A stretch of 6,365 nt of DNA, from positions 1-6,365 of the forward strand of contig CALNCU010000297.1 of the NCBI GenBank assembly GCA_937875395.1, written 5' to 3'. This stretch comes from an uncultured Armatimonadota bacterium (GTDB lineage Bacteria; Armatimonadota; UBA5829; DTJY01). This document shows positions 1 to 6,307 of this stretch, piece by piece. The stretch's first letter is position 1. Each line of letters opens with the position of its first letter. The translations under genes were made by a program, and so were the position numbers. The notes beneath the pieces are model-generated. The model ran no database searches. It saw only the letters and a program-made list of their open reading frames with translations, and was not told where the DNA came from.

Positions 1-12
1 TTTGCAACCGTA

Positions 13-1044
13 CTAACTGCCTGCAGATTCACGCCATATGAACTTCATGGGCAATTCTACCCTGCTGGCAGGAATCCCCGGATCCTTAAAACGAGAGTAG
101 AGCATTTGCAGAACTACATCTATCATCTCGTCTTCGCGCCTGTCTACGCTGGCAAGGGGCACAGCCTGATACTCTGCAATTGTTATATTATTAAAACCTA
201 CAACGGCAATATCATCAGGTACGCGGATACCTCTTGAATTAAGCCAGGACATGGCTATTATTGCCGCTTCGTCGCAACTGCAATGAAGCGCATCCATATC
301 TGGACGGCCATCTGGAAAATGGCTATTGAGAGCTTCAACGAATGCGGAACAATCTGAATCAGATACACTGTTCATGTTTAATATGGATTTCTCACCATCC
401 GAAAGCCCATGAGATTCTAATTGCTGGAGAAAAGCTGCTACCTTGCGCTCATTAAATTCAACATTTGCAAGATACCGTATACGCCGCCGGCCTGAGGCAT
501 AGAAGTGATCTACCACCTCGCGGATGGCTGCAGTTCTATCCTGCACAACGTGGCTAAACGGCAAGTCAGCTGGCTCCGATGTAATTACCGTAACGGCAGG
601 AAATTCTGCAAGGAGAGATAATACTTTCTTGGACAGCAATCTCTCTGAGCCCTGAAATATAACACCATCGACATGGCGTTCAAGGTATTCAATAAGCGAC
701 TGCTCTGCAGATGCTACATCGCCCAGATGATCTGAAATATAGATTACGTATTCTTCTTTGCGGGCACTAATGGTTATATTTCTAAGAACCTTGAGTATGC
801 TTGGCGTAGAGTTCATGCTTATAAGGAGCCCTATGCTTTGGGTGCGCCCTCCCCGGAGCGCCCGGGCATGCAGGTTGGGCCGGTAGCCAAGCTCTTCTGC
901 AACGGACATTATGCGGGCGCGCGTTTTGGCTGCCACCGGCGCAGAGCCGGAGAAGGCCCTGGAGACAGTCATGGGGCTTACTTTGGCTACCCGTGCTATC
1001 TCTACTATGCCTGATTGATTAAACGGCACCCTTGGTTTTGACAT
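13..1044 (-). CDS. LacI-family transcriptional repressor
   Basis: DNA-binding sugar-responsive regulator of 343 aa, the usual LacI-family length. After a short N-terminal tail, residues 12-33 form the helix-turn-helix, with recognition helix S23-PMTVSR-A30. The hinge helix is about residues 57-67 and contains L63, the position of the leucine that wedges into the operator centre in this family. Residues about 69-335 are the periplasmic-binding-protein-like effector domain, ending with the family pattern VVGFNN...VPLASVD. The last motif usually reads GFDN or GFDD, so the Asn here is slightly atypical. ATG start with AGAGGA 4 nt upstream (minus-strand 1054-1049); stop TAG. It is the last gene of the run and has its own promoter and palindromic operators (1054-1106), which suggests autoregulation. 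The recognition helix resembles the KMTVSR of E. coli GntR. The effector cannot be read from the sequence. Family assignment is firm; target genes are inferred. Confidence 0.95.
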   Translation of the reverse strand: MSKPRVPFNQSGIVEIARVAKVSPMTVSRAFSGSAPVAAKTRARIMSVAEELGYRPNLHARALRGGRTQSIGLLISMNSTPSILKVLRNITISARKEEYVIYISDHLGDVASAEQSLIEYLERHVDGVIFQGSERLLSKKVLSLLAEFPAVTVITSEPADLPFSHVVQDRTAAIREVVDHFYASGRRRIRYLANVEFNERKVAAFLQQLESHGLSDGEKSILNMNSVSDSDCSAFVEALNSHFPDGRPDMDALHCSCDEAAIIAMSWLNSRGIRVPDDIAVVGFNNITIAEYQAVPLASVDRREDEMIDVVLQMLYSRFKDPGIPASRVELPMKFIWRESAGS

Positions 1045-1048
1045 GCCA
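1045..1048 (-). other. Short Shine-Dalgarno spacer fixing the lacI-type start
   Basis: Only four bases separate AGAGGA (1049-1054) from the ATG at 1042-1044. A second ATG five bases upstream is out of frame, so the start at 1044 is the only plausible one. The ribosome site touches the outer arm of the operator palindrome. Confidence 0.5.
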
Positions 1049-1057
1049 TCCTCTTGA

Positions 1058-1073
1058 ATGATAAAGTTATCAT
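1058..1073. promoter_or_regulatory. Operator half of tandem pair (site 1), GntR-like
   Basis: A 16-bp site with two perfectly complementary hexamer arms, ATGATA (1058-1063) and TATCAT (1068-1073), around a 4-bp centre. This matches the ATGTTA-N4-TAACAT layout I recall for E. coli GntR operators, with one symmetrical base change per arm. It lies just downstream of the predicted transcription start of the lacI-type gene and overlaps site 2 by two bases. Confidence 0.55.
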
Positions 1074-1087
1074 GATAATGTTAACAT
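1072..1087. promoter_or_regulatory. Operator half of tandem pair (site 2), GntR-like
   Basis: A 16-bp site made of ATGATA (1072-1077), a 4-bp centre, and TAACAT (1082-1087): 11 of 12 arm positions match ATGTTA-N4-TAACAT. It covers the -10 box (1078-1083). Its right part is also a perfect 12-bp palindrome, AATGTTAACATT (1077-1088). Its centre is 14 bp from that of site 1. The likely ligand is the LacI-type protein encoded immediately downstream. Confidence 0.6.
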
Positions 1088-1106
1088 TCAATTTGAATCT
1101 TGTCAA
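1078..1106 (-). promoter_or_regulatory. sigma70-type promoter of the lacI-type gene
   Basis: On the minus strand there is a perfect -35 TTGACA (1106-1101), a 17-bp spacer (1100-1084) and -10 TAACAT (1083-1078, 4 of 6 to consensus). Transcription should start near 1070-1072, leaving a leader of about 27 nt. The -10 is wholly inside the palindromic operator, so a bound repressor would block polymerase. It separates this gene from the upstream PhnP-like gene, whose stop is at 1172. Confidence 0.7.
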
Positions 1107-1171
1107 CCAATTTTTCAATAATACCTTCTGTGTAATTTACTGGATAAGATGGAGGGGATTGCTAAACAACA

Positions 1172-1987
1172 TCAGACGTCCAGCACCATGCCGTCGTAGG
1201 CCACTTCTATGCCGTGGGGGTTGGCAAGCGCCTCCAGTTCTGCGTGAAGCATCCCTATGTTATGAGAGAAGTGGGTAATCACAACCCTGGTGCCGGATGT
1301 TACCGCTCCCGCAGATCTTAGCCTGCCTACAAAGTTAAGCACAGACTCAAAGTTCATGTGCCCTATGGGCGGAATATCCAGCGTGCCGGAGGTGCATTCA
1401 ATAATGAGCAGGTTAAACTTAAGCCCGCAAAGATAATCTATAGTTATATCCGGGTAGACGCCCGTATCAGATGCATACAGTACGGTGGAATCCCCGGAGC
1501 TTATTACGTAGTTCAGGCATTCCTCATCCGGCATATGCGCGGCAAGCACAGGGGTGAAGGTAAGCTCCCCTGCAAAAACCGGCGCAAATGGTTTTATAAC
1601 CGTTGTCTTAATTGGAAACCTGTTCCCCTGGTACTCAGCGTTTATCTTATCTACCACTGCACTGCTGCCCAGTATATTGATGGGGGCGTTTGCAAGGTTA
1701 TGCGCAAATGGAGAGGCCATCATCTCTATTGTGGCAAGGTCAAAATGATCCATATGCGAATGGGTGATAAAGAGGTGTGACAGCCGGGAGAGGTCCAGGG
1801 CATGAGTGGCCATATGGTGGTAGGTATCCGGCGGAAGGTCTATTTTAAAGGTTTCGTTTATCTGCAAGGATGACCGGCTCCGCAGGTCTTTACCGCCTGC
1901 CGCCCGGGCACGCCGGCATGTGCTGCAGTTGCAGAACAGTGCCGGCCATGCCTCTGCGGCACCGGTTCCAAGAATTTGCATGTGCAT
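1172..1987 (-). CDS. PhnP-like metallo-beta-lactamase-fold phosphodiesterase
   Basis: Cytoplasmic zinc-dependent hydrolase of 271 aa. The MBL signature HSHMDH is at residues 76-81, with further predicted metal ligands H151 (AAHMPD), D174 (ASDTG) and H239 (ITHFSH). Near the N-terminus, C19, C21 and C24 form a CxCxxC motif; with H242 this reproduces the second, structural zinc site known in E. coli PhnP. The C-terminus EVAYDGMVLDV closely resembles PhnP's EVGFDGMEIGV as I remember it. PhnP hydrolyses 5-phosphoribosyl 1,2-cyclic phosphate in C-P lyase phosphonate degradation. No phn genes are seen here, so the substrate may be another cyclic or sugar phosphodiester. ATG start with GGAGG 7 nt upstream (1995-1999); stop TGA. 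It has its own strong promoter, 102 bp after the hydrolase gene. Family assignment is strong; the exact substrate is unknown. Confidence 0.93.
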   Translation of the reverse strand: MHMQILGTGAAEAWPALFCNCSTCRRARAAGGKDLRSRSSLQINETFKIDLPPDTYHHMATHALDLSRLSHLFITHSHMDHFDLATIEMMASPFAHNLANAPINILGSSAVVDKINAEYQGNRFPIKTTVIKPFAPVFAGELTFTPVLAAHMPDEECLNYVISSGDSTVLYASDTGVYPDITIDYLCGLKFNLLIIECTSGTLDIPPIGHMNFESVLNFVGRLRSAGAVTSGTRVVITHFSHNIGMLHAELEALANPHGIEVAYDGMVLDV

Positions 1988-2004
1988 ATCATTGCCTCCA
2001 ACTA

Positions 2005-2028
2005 CCGGCAGCGGTTATGCATTGCCGG
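2005..2028 (-). other. Small inverted repeat in the PhnP-like gene leader
   Basis: CCGGCA (2005-2010) and TGCCGG (2023-2028) are exact complements around a 12-nt loop. In the RNA this would be a 6-bp GC-rich stem in the 5' leader, ending five bases before the GGAGG ribosome site. There is no U-run, so it is not a terminator. It may be a leader stem or a protein site, or chance. Confidence 0.25.
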
Positions 2029-2044
2029 CTTAATATACAAGCGG

Positions 2045-2073
2045 ATTCTATCACCAGGCATACGGCATGTCAA
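2045..2073 (-). promoter_or_regulatory. Near-consensus sigma70 promoter of the PhnP-like gene
   Basis: Minus-strand -35 TTGACA (2073-2068), exactly 17 bp of spacer, and -10 TAGAAT (2050-2045, 5 of 6), preceded by TGA so that it is also an extended -10. Start is expected near 2038, giving a leader of about 50 nt. This is the best promoter in the window and means the PhnP-like gene need not depend on read-through from the hydrolase gene. No copy of the tandem ATGWTA-N4-TAWCAT operator is present. Confidence 0.8.
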
Positions 2074-2089
2074 GGGAACGCGGGCACGC

Positions 2090-5062
2090 TTAATCTATAT
2101 ATATGCCAAGGCTTTCCATGCCAAAGTCAAAGAGCTCATAGCCCCTCTTTATCCACTCCATGCGGACAAAATGCACAGGGCCTATACCGCGGGCATCTTT
2201 AATTCCCGCCGTGCGGTTGGGGCCGAAGGCGTTTACAAGGGTGGTGGAGGCTTCAAGCTCTACCGTGTTGCTGCCGGATTCAACTGCATGGGTGATATCT
2301 ACAATAAAGGGCGCCCACCGGAGCGTGCGGCAATCTTTGCCGTTAACCCTTACCCTGACGGATGCCAGGTTGACGCCGTTAAGCTGCACAAGCACCCGCC
2401 CCGGAATCTTTGGCAGGTTGAACTCTGATTTGTAAAGAGTACGGCCGCCGTAGAACGGGTAGCCCTCCACGGTAAGGTTCTTACCAAAAGGCTTCTTGTA
2501 CGGGGCTATGCCGAAGCTTCCATCAGAGAGAGGCCGCACGCTGAACGGGCCGCAGATGTATACCTCTTCCGCCTCTGTGGGCGTATGATTCTTCCAATCA
2601 GCAACCCTTATGTGCCAGCCCGGCCCGGTGATGTTGTTTACCTTTTTGCCTTCTATAACAAGGGTGTTCATACCCTCTGCAAGCGCAGGCAGCGGAACTT
2701 TTGTAAAGCAGTGATCCTTCCATGATTTTGAGGGATTAAATGCTCCCGCCTCTCCCCTTGCCTTTAACGCATGCACGGGCACGCCGTTTAGGGTGATGGA
2801 ATCCAGGTTCTCTGCAACTTCTATGGCGGCAAAACAGCCGGGAACCGCCTGGGAGGAGTGGAATCTGTACGTAGCCCTGAACGGTGTGCCATCCGGCGCC
2901 GGATAGAAGTGCGTGTGCCATGCGCCGCATACGGGGCCGCTGTAGACCTCTTTGCCGCCCAGTTCAAGCGTAAGATCATTTAAGAGCAGCACGTTCTCTT
3001 CCATAGGCGTACAGTCTAGATTATCTATAAGTACATCCGGCACGCGGTTATCTAAATTATCAAAGGCGGCGCCGCTTAGAAGGGCGGCGGGGAGCGCATC
3101 CTTTGCCTCTGCCGCTTCACTTCCGGCAATGACAAGAAGGCTTCCGGCGGGGGCCAGGGTGACATTAAACCGTCCACCCGCGGCGGGGAGGCTGTAGAGT
3201 TCTCCGCTGCCCAGGTCAAAGGCGGCAAGCGGGCCGGAGGCGCTGCCGGGCATCTTTACCAAGGCCCTCATCTCACGGTGCTCATCCGTATTTACAAGCA
3301 GATACCGTGCGGAATCCCCCACCCTCCGCTCGTGTACGTAGATTGTGCGGGCATTTGCGCCCGTCAGCTCGTCCGTTATCTCTATGCGCCCGGTAAAAGC
3401 CCTGCCTGCCATCTCTGCGGCCTCTTCCACCGTTCGGGCAAAGAGAACGCCGGGGAGGTCTACTCTCTGCGCCTCTCCGTTTACAAGCGACGGTACGCCC
3501 CCCACCGCTATAAGGGTTCCACCGGCGGCGGCATAATCACTTAGCAGCTTAAGGGTAGAGGATTTAAGATTAAGCGCAGGCGGAATTATAACGCACCCGT
3601 AGGCGTAATCTCCCACCTTAAGAGCCTTCCCTTCCACGGAACCGTGCTCAGCCATAAGGGTTTCGTTGCCGTAGTGGAAATCCAGCTTCTCTTCAAGCAG
3701 TCTTTTGGAGAGCTCTGCAAACGGGATATCGTACACCTTCTCCGGCGCGTATTCTGTCTCTTTGTGGAGGGGTGAATATTCGCTCCACACGCTGGCAAGG
3801 GGCTGCAAAACAAGAATATCTACGCTCCGCCTGCCCTGGGATGCAAAGGCGGAGAGCCTTCCCAGGTAATCTGAAAAGCCCCGTTCATCCTCCCACCAGG
3901 GCTGCTGGTAGAAGAGGTTTGCCGGGTAGTCACGCTTGCGCTCCCCCCGCATGGAGTAGAGCGAGAGGTGATGGTTGACAAAGCTTATGCCAAGCGCCGC
4001 CTGCCAATCTGCTATCCATTTGCGATGAAAAAAGCTTACCTGGCCGCCCACGCAACCAAAAACCTCACAGAAGGAACGCTCCTTTTGCAACTGGTCAACC
4101 ACGGAGGCAACCTGTTTTATAGTGACAACCTGCTCTATATGCCTGCTCAGTTTATCTACTCCCGGCCAGTGCATAAGCTGGTAGTGGCTCATAACATCTC
4201 CGGACCACTTTGTCTGTTCGCACAGGCTGTCCTCCGCCATAAAGTGACCCGTCATAATAAGGTTATTCTCTTGGCACCAATCCGCGTACTGGCGGGTAAA
4301 GCTCTCCTTAAAGAGGGCCGTTGCCGCATCGTAGAAATCGAATCTTACCTTGTTATAACCCTCCATATTAAAGAAGAGTTGCGGGAGGTGCCCTTCTATG
4401 CTGTAGCCCTTCATCTCCCTGAAGAAATCCGGCAGGAAATCCGACCAGGGGACTACGGGGACGTTATAATGGCTCCACATAAGATAGCAGGGTTCATCTG
4501 TAAAAATGCCGGGGATGCGCCCGCCGAACTCATCTCCGCAGGCCGCCTTGTAACGTTCATGGGTGCAGTTTATAAACTCCCTAACGGCGTCGGGGCTCAT
4601 AAGGTCTACGTAGCTGGCTCCGTTAAACCAGATGTTTCCAAGCGGGGATACTCGTTTGCATATATCATAATCAACGCCGTCGAAGGTGCAGGAGGCCAGT
4701 ACGGTATCATCCTCCGTAGCCTCACCCTTGTTTAGAAGCACAAGCGCGCGGGAGCGGTATTTGCTGCTCTTCTCCGGCACTTCTCCGCCGGCAAACCCGG
4801 AGGGCCATTTATCTTCATCATAGAGCCAGGCATAGGTATTAGTTTTTTGCGCTTCTCTTACGCAGGCGTTTACCAAGTCCATCCATTCCGGGGAGAGGTA
4901 GCCCGTTACAAGCCCCACGCGGGAGTGCATAAAGTAAGACCCCCAGCCCTTCTCTGCCATCTCTTTTATCTGGCGTACCAGCTCTGCTTTATCAAGTTTG
5001 TCGTTCCAACTCCAGAACGGGGCGGGCCTCATAAGGGGCGAGGGGTTCTTAAGGTTCTGCAA
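2090..5062 (-). CDS. GH106-like glycoside hydrolase (alpha-L-rhamnosidase-like), intracellular
   Basis: Multidomain glycosidase of 990 aa. Residues about 10-400 look like the GH106-type TIM-barrel catalytic region: RPAPFWSWN at 12-20, YDEDKWPSGFAGG at 81-93, FTDEP at 187-191, HFMAED at 273-278 and CEVFG at 332-336. E190 and E333 are my candidates for catalytic acid and base; E277 and D278 are other acidic candidates. Residues about 410-525 look like the amidotransferase-like domain found after such barrels (VDILVLQP...VIIPP...GGTLIAVGG). A beta-sandwich follows at about 570-645, then beta-rich sugar-binding-like modules at about 690-990. Characterised GH106 enzymes release alpha-L-rhamnose, but this branch is broad and its substrate is open. 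No signal peptide is seen, so it probably acts on imported oligosaccharides in the cytoplasm. The start is TTG with GGAGGA 9 nt upstream (5072-5077); M11 has no ribosome site. It lies 49 bp after the epimerase gene, probably co-transcribed. Stop TAA. Confidence 0.9.
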   Translation of the reverse strand: MQNLKNPSPLMRPAPFWSWNDKLDKAELVRQIKEMAEKGWGSYFMHSRVGLVTGYLSPEWMDLVNACVREAQKTNTYAWLYDEDKWPSGFAGGEVPEKSSKYRSRALVLLNKGEATEDDTVLASCTFDGVDYDICKRVSPLGNIWFNGASYVDLMSPDAVREFINCTHERYKAACGDEFGGRIPGIFTDEPCYLMWSHYNVPVVPWSDFLPDFFREMKGYSIEGHLPQLFFNMEGYNKVRFDFYDAATALFKESFTRQYADWCQENNLIMTGHFMAEDSLCEQTKWSGDVMSHYQLMHWPGVDKLSRHIEQVVTIKQVASVVDQLQKERSFCEVFGCVGGQVSFFHRKWIADWQAALGISFVNHHLSLYSMRGERKRDYPANLFYQQPWWEDERGFSDYLGRLSAFASQGRRSVDILVLQPLASVWSEYSPLHKETEYAPEKVYDIPFAELSKRLLEEKLDFHYGNETLMAEHGSVEGKALKVGDYAYGCVIIPPALNLKSSTLKLLSDYAAAGGTLIAVGGVPSLVNGEAQRVDLPGVLFARTVEEAAEMAGRAFTGRIEITDELTGANARTIYVHERRVGDSARYLLVNTDEHREMRALVKMPGSASGPLAAFDLGSGELYSLPAAGGRFNVTLAPAGSLLVIAGSEAAEAKDALPAALLSGAAFDNLDNRVPDVLIDNLDCTPMEENVLLLNDLTLELGGKEVYSGPVCGAWHTHFYPAPDGTPFRATYRFHSSQAVPGCFAAIEVAENLDSITLNGVPVHALKARGEAGAFNPSKSWKDHCFTKVPLPALAEGMNTLVIEGKKVNNITGPGWHIRVADWKNHTPTEAEEVYICGPFSVRPLSDGSFGIAPYKKPFGKNLTVEGYPFYGGRTLYKSEFNLPKIPGRVLVQLNGVNLASVRVRVNGKDCRTLRWAPFIVDITHAVESGSNTVELEASTTLVNAFGPNRTAGIKDARGIGPVHFVRMEWIKRGYELFDFGMESLGIYID

Positions 5063-5111
5063 GATACTAATTCCTCCGGTGAATTATTGATTATCTTAAT
5101 AACGCCTTATG
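5063..5111 (-). promoter_or_regulatory. Intercistronic gap with ribosome site for the hydrolase TTG start
   Basis: These 49 bp after the epimerase stop are AT-rich and hold GGAGGA (5072-5077), nine bases before the TTG codon at 5060-5062. I see no GC-rich hairpin with a T-run and no convincing -35/-10 pair, which supports a two-gene operon. Confidence 0.6.
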
Positions 5112-6281
5112 CTATTTAAGCAGGTCTCCTACCACAAGGAGCATTCTGGGCAGATGGAAGAAGCCCTTCCACTTGCCGCCTTTTAAGGTGTGGGTTACAT
5201 TGCCGTAGCGGTCTAGGTAGCCGTACCATTCGCCCATCTCCTTGTCTGGGAAGCGGGCCCACGTCCAGTCATGCAAGCGCTCAAACCACTTGGCAAACTC
5301 TTCTCTGCCCGTAAGCTTGTACGCCATGGCGGTGGCAATAAGGGCCTCGTTGTGCACCCACCAGAGCTTCATGTTCCACTGAAGTTCTACGTGCGGTTTG
5401 CCCAGAACGTCCATAAAGTAGTAGATTCCGCCGTATTCCTTATCCCAGCCAAACTCAAGTTCTGCAAGCACCACGTCTGCCGCCCGCTCTACGGTCTCCA
5501 TGTCTCCCATTCCGGCGGCCAGGTTCATTATAAACCACATTGCCTCTATGGCATGCCCAGGATTAAGCTGGCGACCGTATATGCTGTTATAATCAAAGCT
5601 GCCGTCAAGCCCCACGTTCTCAAACATTACGTTATGATCCGGGTTCCAGAACTGGCTTAGGACGATGCTTATTGTCTCCCTCATGCTCTCCCTGAAAGAT
5701 GTGTCTCCCAGGCACTCTTCAAGCACGGCGTAGAGGTTTGCCTTCATCATGTAGAAGCCCAGGCTCTTGCATGGAACGCGCCCGGAAAGCTCCTTTGTCC
5801 ACTCTCCCTTGGGCCGGGATTCCCGCGATGTATAGTTTTCAAAGGCCCTTACGGCCTCTGCCTTTGCCTCTTTATCTCCGGTTGCCCTAAAGTATGCGGC
5901 GCATCCCATAACGGCAAAGCATTCTGAAAAGACGGAATACGGCGCCATTGTGGGCCGGCCATCCCGGGCAAGGGCAAAGTAGTAGCGTCCCTTCTCATCC
6001 TTGCCGTGCTTTGTGAGAAAACGGTATCCGCTCTCTGCAAGGTTCAGCCATTCCTTGCGGGGCTCCAGCTTTGAGTAGAGTTCTGAGAGCATCCAGACCA
6101 CGCGCCACTGCATCCACATAAACTTTTCCGTATGATAGACGCTTCCGTCTCTATCCAGGCAGGTAAAGTATGCGCCGTACTCCGCATCCGGGCAGTGCTT
6201 CTCCCAGAAAGGGATTGTGTTTTGCACCAGTTCATCCCGGTAGATGCTTCCGTATTTATCAAGCAGGGTATATGGCTTCAA
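5112..6281 (-). CDS. AGE-family (N-acylglucosamine 2-epimerase-like) sugar epimerase/isomerase
   Basis: Cytoplasmic sugar epimerase or aldose-ketose isomerase with the (alpha/alpha)6-barrel of the AGE superfamily; 389 aa from the TTG start, normal for the family. Numbering from the ATG at 6326: EYGAYFTCLDRDG at 49-61, MQWRVVWML at 72-80, NPGHAIEA at 255-262, WWVHNEAL at 322-329 and GFFHLPRML at 388-396. H258 and H391 are the likely acid-base histidines, with R75, E261 and E327 as probable sugar-binding residues. The preferred start is TTG at 6279-6281, with AGGAG 7 nt upstream. The in-frame ATG at 6326 would add 15 residues, has no ribosome site and overlaps the predicted -10. Stop TAG. It is the first gene of a probable operon with the GH106-like hydrolase, so its substrate may be a sugar freed by that enzyme. 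The exact reaction (GlcNAc, mannose, cellobiose or another sugar) cannot be told. Confidence 0.92.
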   Translation of the reverse strand: MKPYTLLDKYGSIYRDELVQNTIPFWEKHCPDAEYGAYFTCLDRDGSVYHTEKFMWMQWRVVWMLSELYSKLEPRKEWLNLAESGYRFLTKHGKDEKGRYYFALARDGRPTMAPYSVFSECFAVMGCAAYFRATGDKEAKAEAVRAFENYTSRESRPKGEWTKELSGRVPCKSLGFYMMKANLYAVLEECLGDTSFRESMRETISIVLSQFWNPDHNVMFENVGLDGSFDYNSIYGRQLNPGHAIEAMWFIMNLAAGMGDMETVERAADVVLAELEFGWDKEYGGIYYFMDVLGKPHVELQWNMKLWWVHNEALIATAMAYKLTGREEFAKWFERLHDWTWARFPDKEMGEWYGYLDRYGNVTHTLKGGKWKGFFHLPRMLLVVGDLLK

Positions 6282-6288
6282 GTCTCTA

Positions 6289-6293
6289 CTCCT
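6289..6293 (-). promoter_or_regulatory. Ribosome site deciding the epimerase TTG start
   Basis: Minus-strand AGGAG with a 7-nt spacer to TTG (6281-6279). The alternative ATG at 6324-6326 is preceded by a purine-poor stretch with no Shine-Dalgarno match. The family's conserved sequence begins only about 10 residues after the TTG codon. Confidence 0.6.
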
Positions 6294-6307
6294 TGTTTCT
6301 GTTAAGG

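Larger units (their letters stand above)
1054..1091. repeat. 38-bp imperfect palindrome over the lacI-type promoter
   Basis: Pairing each base with its mirror around 1072.5 gives 16 of 19 complementary pairs. The core TTATCATGATAA (1067-1078) is a perfect 12-bp palindrome, and the outer arms TTGAATG (1054-1060) and CATTCAA (1085-1091) are exact complements. The centre coincides with the predicted transcription start, so the RNA would contain only half the dyad. This argues for a protein-binding DNA site rather than an RNA hairpin. Confidence 0.75.

Noticed and set aside
1054..1091. Palindrome as a rho-independent terminator or RNA hairpin
   Set aside because: It is AT-rich with no U-run in the right place, and the predicted transcription start falls at its centre, so the hairpin would not be fully transcribed.
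1054..1278. Plus-strand frame spanning the 127-bp gap and the end of the PhnP-like gene
   Set aside because: It starts in the operator region and runs antisense into the PhnP-like gene. No ribosome site or recognisable domain.
1988..2089. Terminator after the hydrolase gene
   Set aside because: The only inverted repeat (2005-2028) lacks a following T-run and lies downstream of the PhnP-like gene's promoter.
1358..2428. Several plus-strand open frames over the PhnP-like gene and the end of the hydrolase gene
   Set aside because: They overlap genes with clear family motifs on the minus strand and have compositions typical of antisense shadows.
3968..4735. Long plus-strand open frame (255 codons) antisense to the hydrolase
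   Set aside because: It lies wholly inside the GH106-like catalytic region in the opposite frame, resembles no family I know, and has no promoter. Read as a shadow.
2090..5062. Assignment of the large hydrolase to GH2 or GH78
   Set aside because: The barrel is N-terminal, with RPxPFWSWN and YDEDKWPSG motifs and sugar-binding modules at the C-terminus. This order fits the GH106-like group better.
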